Shown here piece by piece: positions 8,901 through 14,629 of a DNA stretch of 34,776 bases. Each line of letters begins with the position of its first letter. Position 1 is the stretch's first letter. The stretch is from IMG/VR virus record IMGVR_UViG_3300024344_000061, positions 1 through 34,776 of that record. One strand, given 5' to 3'. Source of the stretch: a virus. A program made the translations under genes and the position numbers. The notes beneath the pieces are model-generated. The model saw nothing but the letters and a program-made list of their open reading frames with translations. It was not told the origin of the DNA and made no database searches.

Positions 8901-9691
8901 ATGTGGGGGCTGATGTATATGCTATTGATGCGGGTGATTCAAGTTCCCTATCTGCACTAAATTCAGATGGTAGAGTTTATTATGTTTATTATGTTTTAGG
9001 CGAGAGTATTTTCAGGGTTATAGATGATGGCGATTATGCGGCATTAGTACAAGAACAAAATGATGCAGACCTTAAAATAATTGCTGAAATAAACTATGAC
9101 CTTCCATATGCTGTATGGCGTTTAGTAGGAATTAAAGGAGGATTTGCACAAAGTTCTTCTCCAACTACTGTGCCAAACGCTGCTCGATATTATGCTGATG
9201 ATGGTGGTGCTGTTCTACCCGGATTCTCTTTTGCATCAGACCCAGACACCGGAATGTATAGAACGACTAGTAATACAATTGGGTTTTCGTTGAATAACTC
9301 TCTAGAACTAGTAGTACACTCAAGTGGAATAAACGTATCACACGCATCAATTTCAGGTACAAATGCTGTTATAAACACTTCTAATGGGCAATTAGGAACT
9401 GACTCATCATCTAAAAGATACAAAAGAAATATTGTTGAAACAGCATTAGACTCAAGTAAGGTGTATGACTTAAAACCGATTGATTTTGAATATAATGAAA
9501 ACACCGACACAGAAGGTAAAAAAGGTTTTGGATTAGTAGCAGAAGATGTAGAAAAAATTTATCCTGAAATAGTACATTATAATCAAGATGGTTTAGTGGA
9601 AAGTTTAGCTTATGATAGACTATCCTTATTATTACTAATGGAAATAAAAAAACTAAAAGAAGAAATAGAAAAACTAAAGGAGAATAACTAA
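5966..9691 (+). CDS. Tail fibre / hub protein with S74 autoprocessing chaperone
   Basis: This 1241-residue protein is the largest in the window. Residues 1-130 look like a baseplate or hub-type domain (YWDGDSWEDF, then DFTPIKIRDKDSGEIYFYG). Four diverged beta modules of about 65-70 residues lie at about 140-206, 260-324, 531-600 and 749-816. A receptor-facing region near 1060-1145 has the fibre motif SDPDTGMYR. The C-terminus is an intramolecular chaperone of endosialidase type (Peptidase S74): SSSKRYKRNI at 1147-1156, FGLVAEDVEKIYPE and a final coiled coil (IKKLKEEIEKLKEN). In this family the chaperone trimerises the fibre and cuts itself off just before the conserved Ser of the SKRYK motif. 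The protein probably carries host recognition. It overlaps the next gene by one base. Confidence 0.8.
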   Translation: MTTVSKSIVSYWDGDSWEDFAVSGVTRLYSMVISDSMNTPRIANLVISNHSTNPQANSGSAKGPYTGVVGDFTPIKIRDKDSGEIYFYGAATRVRDDFSQDSGMLLRIKAEDYLFELRDQVSAGKLSFRQIANDRALVATLNEALDNSETEITVTDTTELFPGMRITFASNDEEMLITEINSGTSIDVVRGVNGEFDTHSSSAAMFESATPTIAFVPNGSPKNTSKKQWNRAIGSRGGLIKSFIENYTDNIRHPGSSVQVNEAIDASETELTVIDSTGMFVGQILKVDNEELLVTAVTNKTTITVEREYRGTTAATHSDKAILQAVDDRFDESITNYVKNGILKLASQGEKSILKHIIEQSDSEPHYALTADQNSFGYDFYMSPNITSTGDTLPTAYFDYFKKGTRPTSETLGPTAFGLNLHYPSPDTITNGSFVTTGRQYPMSSSTFESPKNDVYTDAVVQFNAVSRADKGDAVAHQGSETFEVLEVYNVNTSSNGFAYPGKNIAGGVSTGLSFNDSAEPFATVMTQINMGSGVGTGDTTLTVDSTTDMYVGQIIFLGAGPTPEQILITSIDSGTQITVQRAQGGTSASTASDDALVRTIVGRIQYLTAGTNTVNSDPAVETAFMLVSELDQSLQDSTVVWGTASAAPALNVFYGVNSNYSFNLKAGGRPRIKLGVRRTSKIKISATTDPDTIREQIMANLMRNQSPPVRGEIETVFPPHFYIDNVPSAVSGTGTAEITVGNTLLTGTLNEGLDDSETGIDVTDSTGMYVGQRIKIDSEEFAITAVNSKILITATRAQNSTSAAEHTSGAAIYDSNVDLTKYGFRTGMCINELDSNNQPTGTYGYATWVGSSKVKVTWATGSVSTSSTLRYYIPVRAGDTMRVRNDISNVDTTVTVTGYVYEEGSGRSSTKYNIVESTTALVPNNASKSSIVAAGTSAATDDNLPSAPELSADANVLTTCTFSSSSASQVNWSSGNLYVGADVYAIDAGDSSSLSALNSDGRVYYVYYVLGESIFRVIDDGDYAALVQEQNDADLKIIAEINYDLPYAVWRLVGIKGGFAQSSSPTTVPNAARYYADDGGAVLPGFSFASDPDTGMYRTTSNTIGFSLNNSLELVVHSSGINVSHASISGTNAVINTSNGQLGTDSSSKRYKRNIVETALDSSKVYDLKPIDFEYNENTDTEGKKGFGLVAEDVEKIYPEIVHYNQDGLVESLAYDRLSLLLLMEIKKLKEEIEKLKENN
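6383..8413 (+). repeat. Four diverged beta-module repeats within the fibre gene
   Basis: Coding repeats lie at 6383-6583, 6743-6937, 7556-7765 and 8210-8413. Each module reads roughly 'L-N-E-[AG]-[IL]-D-x-S-E-T-x-[IL]-x-V-x-D-[ST]-T-x-[ML]-[FY]-x-G-Q-x-[IL], then E-E-x-x-I-T-x-[VI], then R-[AE]-x-x-[GS]-T-[ST]-A-[AS]-x-H'. Protein similarity is clear but DNA identity is low, so these are old duplications, not recent tandem repeats. Related modules occur in the tail tube protein at 1845. Confidence 0.75.
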
Positions 9692-9903
9692 TGGCAGAAG
9701 GCGATGTAACAGTATCAATGACTTTTTCAGAGGCTCAATGGGATAGGATTGAGGCAGCTTCAGGGCATATAAAAGGTGGCTGGGAATTAAACCCGGCAGA
9801 AACTACTGTAGATGCAAACTATTTAGCTACACACTGGAAAAATGAACTAAGCACTATTGTAAAAAATTACGAACTGTCTCTTAAAACGACAGATGATTTC
9901 TAA
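9691..9903 (+). CDS. Small protein downstream of the fibre, function unknown
   Basis: This 70-residue acidic protein starts on a TAATG overlap with the fibre stop, with AAGGAG about 10 bases upstream, so it is translationally coupled to the fibre gene. It contains MTFSEAQWDRIEAASGHIKG and no motif I recognise. Small genes directly after fibres are often fibre-assembly or virion-tip accessories, but nothing in the sequence proves this. It overlaps the next gene by 11 bases. Confidence 0.6.
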   Translation: MAEGDVTVSMTFSEAQWDRIEAASGHIKGGWELNPAETTVDANYLATHWKNELSTIVKNYELSLKTTDDF

Positions 9904-10261
9904 AATCATACAATATAGATACGATAATCCACACGACACTTTACAACAAATAGGAGATGCCTTTGATGTCTCCCGTCAATATGTTTCTAAAGTCTTACTT
10001 GATAATGACATTCCTACTGTTCGGGCGAAAAGGCAAAAAGATGTTAAATACTGCCTGCACTGTAAAGAAATAAGTACAACCTTAGTTCATAAAGGCAGTT
10101 GTTACTTCCAATATTACAACATAAAACTTACATGTACTTATTGTCGAGTACCTTTTTATAGAAAAAGAGCTGATATAATTCATAAGTACAAAAGAGGTTA
10201 CAAAAAAAACTACTGTTCACATCAATGTTTTCATCAACATAGACGCAATCGGTTTAATTAA
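9893..10261 (+). CDS. HTH and zinc-finger protein, putative regulator
   Basis: This 122-residue basic protein has an N-terminal helix-turn-helix at about residues 12-38 (TLQQIGDAFDVSRQYVSKVL), like sigma region 4 or LuxR-type recognition helices. It then has a Cys-rich half: C54-x2-C57, C70, C81-x2-C84 and C108-x3-C112, with YCSHQCFHQHRRNR at the end. The last part resembles the zinc ribbon that often precedes HNH endonucleases in phages, but the HNH catalytic motif itself is absent. The layout suggests a DNA-binding regulator. It starts inside the end of the previous gene and stops 104 bases before the sigma-like gene, so it closes the late tail unit and sits at the late/early boundary. Confidence 0.55.
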   Translation: MISKIIQYRYDNPHDTLQQIGDAFDVSRQYVSKVLLDNDIPTVRAKRQKDVKYCLHCKEISTTLVHKGSCYFQYYNIKLTCTYCRVPFYRKRADIIHKYKRGYKKNYCSHQCFHQHRRNRFN

Positions 10262-10294
10262 CTATAAAATTAAACGAAATTCGTAGTATTTTTC

Positions 10295-10311
10295 TAAAAA
10301 TATGATATAAT
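10295..10311 (+). promoter_or_regulatory. Extended -10 promoter before the sigma-like gene
   Basis: TAAAAAT (10295-10301) is followed after 4 bases by TATAAT (10306-10311), and TG at 10303-10304 gives a full TGnTATAAT extended -10 box. It lies in the 104-base gap between the HTH/zinc gene and the sigma-like gene. A short perfect palindrome, ACGAA-A-TTCGT, lies at 10274-10284 just upstream. This is the best placed promoter for the control and replication block. Confidence 0.65.
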
Positions 10312-10329
10312 AATAGTACATTGTAATAA

Positions 10330-10343
10330 ATCCCAGTAGGGAT
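10330..10343 (+). promoter_or_regulatory. Small inverted repeat in the leader of the sigma-like gene
   Basis: ATCCC-AGTA-GGGAT is a perfect 5-base stem with a 4-base loop, about 20 bases downstream of the -10 box and 23 bases before the ATG. It has no U run, so it is not a normal terminator. It could be an operator for the adjacent HTH protein or a 5' mRNA hairpin. No good Shine-Dalgarno site follows; AGTAGGGAT is 23 or more bases from the start. Confidence 0.4.
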
Positions 10344-10365
10344 AAAAATAAAAACATTAAAAATT

Positions 10366-10908
10366 ATGCAGATTAATAATGATTTAATATTACAGTGGGA
10401 ACCTAAAATCATGAAAATGGTTGGGAATACCTATATTGCAGGCATGGATAGAGAAGATGTTGCTCAAGAACTTCGTATTGCTCTTATGAAAGCCGCAAAA
10501 AAGTATGATGAAAGTAAAGGTGCTATTTTTCATACTTACTTACACACTTCACTGATAAACACTATCAGAACCCTAATTACTAAAGCTCAACGACATCCTA
10601 ATTTTGTTAGTATTGACAACAATCCATACGATACAACTGATACAGGATTCTATACATCTGAAATAGCAAAAATTATGTCTAAAGAAGCAAAGGAGTACGA
10701 AGAAGTGGACACTGATTTACTGATACATACTAACGACGAAAACGGTAATCCAAAGTTACACCCTAACGAAAAAGAATTTGTATTCTATAAGTTGCAAGGT
10801 TTGACCATGGACGAAATAACCAAAAAGCTTGGAGAGTCATCTTATAAAGTAAGACACTCAATAAGAGAAAAATTTACAGATTTACTAGCTGAGACCGATG
10901 AAATTTGA
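10366..10908 (+). CDS. Phage sigma-like transcription factor
   Basis: This 180-residue protein has a sigma region 2-like helix set at residues 28-72: MDREDVAQELRIALMKAAKK, then YDESKGAIFHTYLHTSLINT, close to the '(E)D..QE....l..a...yd...g.F.tyl...i.n...' pattern of sigma70 region 2. Residues 133-172 have a region 4-like HTH (FVFYKLQGLTMDEITKKLGE, then SSYKVRHSI). It should bind host core RNA polymerase and direct it to phage promoters, perhaps the AAAAAT/TATAAT sites found here. An acidic linker (about 105-130) joins the two domains. It has its own promoter, no clear ribosome binding site, and overlaps the next gene by 11 bases. Activity on any given promoter is inference. Confidence 0.7.
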   Translation: MQINNDLILQWEPKIMKMVGNTYIAGMDREDVAQELRIALMKAAKKYDESKGAIFHTYLHTSLINTIRTLITKAQRHPNFVSIDNNPYDTTDTGFYTSEIAKIMSKEAKEYEEVDTDLLIHTNDENGNPKLHPNEKEFVFYKLQGLTMDEITKKLGESSYKVRHSIREKFTDLLAETDEI

Positions 10909-11389
10909 TGAGCTTAACGCAAAAGATATTTATGAACTTTTTAGTTCCTTATATAAAGAAAAACACAACTTAGAATATCAAGGTTCTGGGTGGATTGGGA
11001 ATGAAATGCATTCCTTACGTAATATACTGGACGAATACGGGTCTGCTCAAGTAGCTTGTTCAGTTTTAAATTGTATTATTAACAACGATAGTACAGTAAC
11101 AATACCTTACTTTGCGGCTGGGATTAAATATTATCTTACTTCGTATAATCCTGTTATTTATTATGCTGTAACTAGGTGGGGAACCCCTAAAGTAAAGAAA
11201 CTATGGAGACATTATTTAGTTTTAGATGCGGTATGGTTTCCATCAGCTACACAAAGAACACAAAAAAAACTAATACTCAAAGAATTAAAGGAGTGGGCAA
11301 ATGCCAAGGCGGATGATAAGGAGAGAAAGAGGACTAATAAGAAAGCAACAAAACAAAAAAAGAGAGGTAGTGGAGGAACAAAAGTATAG
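10898..11389 (+). CDS. Replication-block protein of unknown function
   Basis: This 163-residue protein starts within the end of the sigma-like gene. It has a helical core (residues 30-75, HSLRNILDEYGSAQVACSVL) and a very basic tail (residues 130-163, rich in Lys/Arg) that would suit nucleic-acid binding. I do not recognise the family. Its place two genes upstream of the DnaB helicase makes a helicase loader or replisome organiser possible. Its last 89 bases overlap the next gene in another frame. Confidence 0.55.
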   Translation: MKFDELNAKDIYELFSSLYKEKHNLEYQGSGWIGNEMHSLRNILDEYGSAQVACSVLNCIINNDSTVTIPYFAAGIKYYLTSYNPVIYYAVTRWGTPKVKKLWRHYLVLDAVWFPSATQRTQKKLILKELKEWANAKADDKERKRTNKKATKQKKRGSGGTKV

Positions 11390-11561
11390 AGTAATTGCTT
11401 CTTCTGAGGACCTAAAAGATTTTTGGACCGTTGGTTACTTTGCAGACTTTAAAAAAGCTAAAGAGGAAATTGACAACCTTAATACGTCTGATGTAATATA
11501 CTATATATATTCTAATAATAATAGAGTTTTATATAGTACTACGGGAGATACAGATGGCTAG
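11301..11561 (+). CDS. Small basic/acidic protein upstream of helicase, unknown
   Basis: This is an 86-residue protein. The ATG at 11301 has AAGGAG 7 bases upstream, a good site, so the long overlap (89 bases) with the previous gene appears genuine. The N-terminal 25 residues (MPRRMIRRERGLIRKQQNKK) are strongly basic because that DNA also encodes the Lys-rich tail of the previous protein in another frame. Residues 28-80 form a compact alpha/beta part with YRVIASSEDLKDFWTVGYFA. The alternative GTG within residues 23-25 has a poorer site. Function is unknown. It overlaps the helicase start by 8 bases. Confidence 0.5.
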   Translation: MPRRMIRRERGLIRKQQNKKREVVEEQKYRVIASSEDLKDFWTVGYFADFKKAKEEIDNLNTSDVIYYIYSNNNRVLYSTTGDTDG

Positions 11562-12840
11562 TTTTGAATATATAGAGTCTGCTCTAATTTTCAATCTTGA
11601 CACAAAATTAAATTTACGGTCGTTCAAACATACTGCAAAAGACTTTGCTATCCATGGTGATGCATATACGTTTGTATTACAACATTTTGATAAGTATGGA
11701 GAATTTCCGTCTACGGAATCTTTAGCCGAGAACTTTCCAACATTGGACAAGACGGCTAATTCAGTAAACTTTGACTATGCTTTAGAAGAATTTAAGAATC
11801 ATTTATTACAAAGAAAAGTACGTCAAGCTGTAAATCAGCAAGTCAACTTAATTAATGAGAACCCTAAAAAGGCCATAACAAATTTGATGGTGGGTTTGAC
11901 AGATATTGAAGTTATATATGATGAAGATGTTCAAGCATATGACAAAGGTGATACTACTCGATTATCTGAGTGGAGAGAAAGAACCGAACGAAGGCAGATG
12001 GGTGATGGACTTATGGGTGTACCTACGAGTTTTAAAACCATAAACTCTACTGGGGTTGGTTGGATGCCCGGTGAGTTAGTTGCTATGTTTGCAAGACCTA
12101 CAATAGGTAAAACATGGATGTGCGTACATTCCGCCGCAACTGCGGTGAGTAAAGGATTTCGTACACTGTTGATTTCAACTGAAATGCCTCAAACAGCAAT
12201 TAACATGAGAGTTGATGTTGTTTTATCTAAAATTATGGGTTATGACTTTTCCCATAGAGCCTTGAGACATGGTGAACCTATAGATGAAGAACAATACGAA
12301 AAGTTTTTGAAAGAGTCGGATACAGAATCCCTTTTAGTATGTGACCACATTTCAGGTCAAATGGGGATAAGTTTGGAATCAATTGCAGGATTAGTAAGAA
12401 AACATAATCCTGAATTTGTAGTTATTGATGGGGTTTATTTGGTAGCTACTAGTGATTCAAAAAAAGCTGCTTGGGAACAATCGCATGCATTATTTTATGG
12501 ATTGAAGAACCTAGCAACTGCAACAAATACCCCAATCATGGTATCTACGCAAGCTACGAGGGATGCATCTAATATGTTTACTCCCCCTAGAGCGGACCAA
12601 GTAGCCTTTGGAGATGCTTTGATAAGAGCTGCTGATGTAGCAATAGCTATGTGTGCTGTGGCGAATGATTCAGTTGATGCTTCATCGCTTATGCAAAAAG
12701 CGGCTGACACCAAAAGACTAGTGCAGTTCCAAAAATATCGGGACGGTGAATTGCCAAGAGACACAACCTATATGGAGTGGTCAGTCAATAATGGTGACAT
12801 AAGAGAATTACCCGAATACGACGGGGGAGGAGATTTTTAA
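11554..12840 (+). CDS. dnaB: Replicative DNA helicase, DnaB family
   Basis: This 428-residue protein should be the hexameric 5'-3' helicase that unwinds the phage replication fork. The C-terminal RecA-like domain has Walker A ARPTIGKT (residues 180-187, cf. GRPSMGKT), LISTEMP (cf. the fSLEMs motif), Walker B FVVIDG with D292, and VSTQATRD (cf. LSQLsR, motif H3). The conserved basic segment near the C-terminus is VQFQKYRDGE. Residues 1-110 form the helical N-terminal domain. It is followed at once by a small gene and the primase, so helicase and primase are separate proteins, unlike T7 gp4. Walker A begins with Ala instead of Gly, a minor oddity. Confidence in the family is high. Confidence 0.92.
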   Translation: MASFEYIESALIFNLDTKLNLRSFKHTAKDFAIHGDAYTFVLQHFDKYGEFPSTESLAENFPTLDKTANSVNFDYALEEFKNHLLQRKVRQAVNQQVNLINENPKKAITNLMVGLTDIEVIYDEDVQAYDKGDTTRLSEWRERTERRQMGDGLMGVPTSFKTINSTGVGWMPGELVAMFARPTIGKTWMCVHSAATAVSKGFRTLLISTEMPQTAINMRVDVVLSKIMGYDFSHRALRHGEPIDEEQYEKFLKESDTESLLVCDHISGQMGISLESIAGLVRKHNPEFVVIDGVYLVATSDSKKAAWEQSHALFYGLKNLATATNTPIMVSTQATRDASNMFTPPRADQVAFGDALIRAADVAIAMCAVANDSVDASSLMQKAADTKRLVQFQKYRDGELPRDTTYMEWSVNNGDIRELPEYDGGGDF

Positions 12841-12854
12841 ACAGGAGGTTTATT

Positions 12855-13049
12855 ATGGGAATCTTTGATTGGCTCAATGGTAGTGAAGATGACAGTGGTG
12901 TCGTTGTAAAGTCTACTAGAAGCAAAGGAAATGGAAGACCTATTATTGATATAACCGTAGATGATATCCGAAAGGGAATTGCTACAGACGAAAATGGTTA
13001 TAGAAATGAAGTTGTTCTATTTCTAAGAAAAAATAAAAAGGATAGATAA
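12855..13049 (+). CDS. Small protein between helicase and primase, unknown
   Basis: This 64-residue protein has a strong AGGAGG site 7 bases before the ATG and a one-base overlap with the primase start (TAATG). It begins MGIFDWLNG, a helix that resembles small replisome or virion accessory proteins, and ends in a Lys-rich helix. Tight placement between helicase and primase suggests a partner of one of them. No known domain is recognised. Confidence 0.55.
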   Translation: MGIFDWLNGSEDDSGVVVKSTRSKGNGRPIIDITVDDIRKGIATDENGYRNEVVLFLRKNKKDR

Positions 13050-13924
13050 TGGTAGATTGGTACTCTATATTAACTAAATATGGGGTGGACATTCCAAATG
13101 AAGAACAGATTGTAATACATTGCCCTTTTCATGAAGATAGAAAAGAGTCATGTGCAATCAATTTAGATAAGGGAGCTTGGATTTGCTTTGCAGGATGTGG
13201 ACAGGGTGGACTAAAAAGTTTTATTCACAAATTTACAGGTAAATCTTGGGCTGACATAGATGCAGACATTGGTGGTCAATTAGATTCTAGTGTCCTCGAA
13301 ATCAACCCGCTTTTCTTTGGGGATGAGGAAAAAGAAGTTTCCAAAGAACTCCCTTATCAAAAACCCGAAATTATTTCAGATATTCCAGACAACCATTGGA
13401 TATATAAAAGAGGGTTTACTAAACAAACTATTTTAGATTGGGATTGCAAAACTAACAATTTTTTAGACTTTATGATTCCAGCAAAAGATTTAGAGCTAGA
13501 AACTATAGGTTGGATAACCCGCCGAACTCAAGCTATTCCTAAGTATTTGTTTTCCAAAGGATTTGCTAAGTCCAAAACTTTGTTTGGTATGGACAAAATA
13601 AAAAACATAGATACTTTATACTTAGTAGAAGGTGCCTTAGACTGTATGTGGTTAAGTCAACATGGTTACCCAAGTGTAGCAATTTTAGGAGCAAGTATCT
13701 CTCGAACACAGATAGAGTTATTAGGTAAGCTACAACCACACGAAGTAGTTCTTGCATTAGATAATGATGATGCAGGACGAAAAGGAATATCAAAGGCTAC
13801 CCTTGACATTGATGATAGGTTTTTGATATCATATTTAAACATTCCAAAAAAATACAAGGACGTGCAGGAAATAGATAACGTTGACATATTACACAAGGTT
13901 ATGAATAGCAAAGTCCTATTATAA
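13049..13924 (+). CDS. DNA primase, compact DnaG/T7-type
   Basis: This 291-residue primase makes RNA primers for lagging-strand synthesis. It has an N-terminal CHC2-type zinc finger: C25-P-F-H28 and C46-x3-C50, with the GQGG that follows. The Toprim fold has the catalytic Glu in LYLVEGALD (E194) and the metal-binding acidic group in LALDNDDAG (D238, D240, D241). It is about half the length of cellular DnaG and lacks the C-terminal helicase-binding domain, so its link to the separate DnaB protein must be different, perhaps through the 64-residue protein next to it. It overlaps that gene by one base and precedes the candidate ssDNA-binding gene by 12 bases. Confidence 0.88.
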   Translation: MVDWYSILTKYGVDIPNEEQIVIHCPFHEDRKESCAINLDKGAWICFAGCGQGGLKSFIHKFTGKSWADIDADIGGQLDSSVLEINPLFFGDEEKEVSKELPYQKPEIISDIPDNHWIYKRGFTKQTILDWDCKTNNFLDFMIPAKDLELETIGWITRRTQAIPKYLFSKGFAKSKTLFGMDKIKNIDTLYLVEGALDCMWLSQHGYPSVAILGASISRTQIELLGKLQPHEVVLALDNDDAGRKGISKATLDIDDRFLISYLNIPKKYKDVQEIDNVDILHKVMNSKVLL

Positions 13925-13936
13925 GGAGAATAATAA

Positions 13937-14629
13937 ATGAGCGGAATTACACGAATACAACAAGGCAGAGAAGAGTCTCGAAGACCGGATGTTACTTTTA
14001 CTCCGGGTAAAGAGATTTGGTTTAGAGATGGGGACCAAGTATTCCTATCTTCTGTAGCTACTGGGTCTGATGATGACAAATATTTAGATGAACTATATTT
14101 GTATGTTTTTAGAGCCGGTACAAGATTAGTAAATTTACTAAAAGATGATAGAGTTGATACATCAATCGTACCCGAAGATGTTAGACCCTCTCACAAGTTT
14201 GCTATATGGGCATATATTCACAATATAATCCATTTAGAAAAACGAAATGATGACTGGGTAGAAATAGAAGGCCCATCAGGAAAGAAAATGTATAAAGAAG
14301 ATATTAATGACTTCCGTATAATTTCTTTGTCTTTTGGACGAAGTGACTATATTTGGAATCAATTAGTTGATGTTTATAATGATTGGGGTGCATTGAACAA
14401 AGGTGTTATTAGAATGAAAAGAACTGGTGCAGGAATGTATGAGACTTCTTATGCAATCACAGCTACACCTAAAAATGATGAAATCCCTGAAGACAAACAA
14501 AAAGAAATTTCCGAGCTACCTTTACTAAAGGATTATTTCTATGAAAGATATGGTAATTCTGCTGACGCAGCCATGGATATAGCTAAAAATGCAGCCTCTT
14601 CTAATGATACAGAAGAAGCATTATTCTAA
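13937..14629 (+). CDS. Putative single-stranded DNA-binding protein
   Basis: This 230-residue protein lies between primase and DNA polymerase. The middle is beta-rich (KEIWFRDGDQVFLSSVATGS; FAIWAYIHNIIHLE; VIRMKRTGAGMYETSYAIT) and the C-terminal 20 residues are acidic, ending DTEEALF. An acidic tail ending in Phe is the hallmark of T7 gp2.5 and similar SSBs, which use it to bind polymerase and helicase. No direct OB-fold signature is readable by eye, so the call is inference from tail, size and neighbourhood. It has AAGGAG before the ATG and overlaps the polymerase gene by about 41 bases. Confidence 0.5.
   Translation: MSGITRIQQGREESRRPDVTFTPGKEIWFRDGDQVFLSSVATGSDDDKYLDELYLYVFRAGTRLVNLLKDDRVDTSIVPEDVRPSHKFAIWAYIHNIIHLEKRNDDWVEIEGPSGKKMYKEDINDFRIISLSFGRSDYIWNQLVDVYNDWGALNKGVIRMKRTGAGMYETSYAITATPKNDEIPEDKQKEISELPLLKDYFYERYGNSADAAMDIAKNAASSNDTEEALF

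Noticed and set aside
10274-10284. ACGAA-A-TTCGT as a terminator after the HTH/zinc gene
   Set aside because: The central loop is one base, too tight to fold as an RNA hairpin with a 5-pair stem; kept only as a possible operator.
13566-14079. Two minus-strand ORFs over the primase and ssDNA-binding genes
   Set aside because: Primase Toprim motifs are clear on the + strand; the antisense products are low-complexity with no conserved motif.
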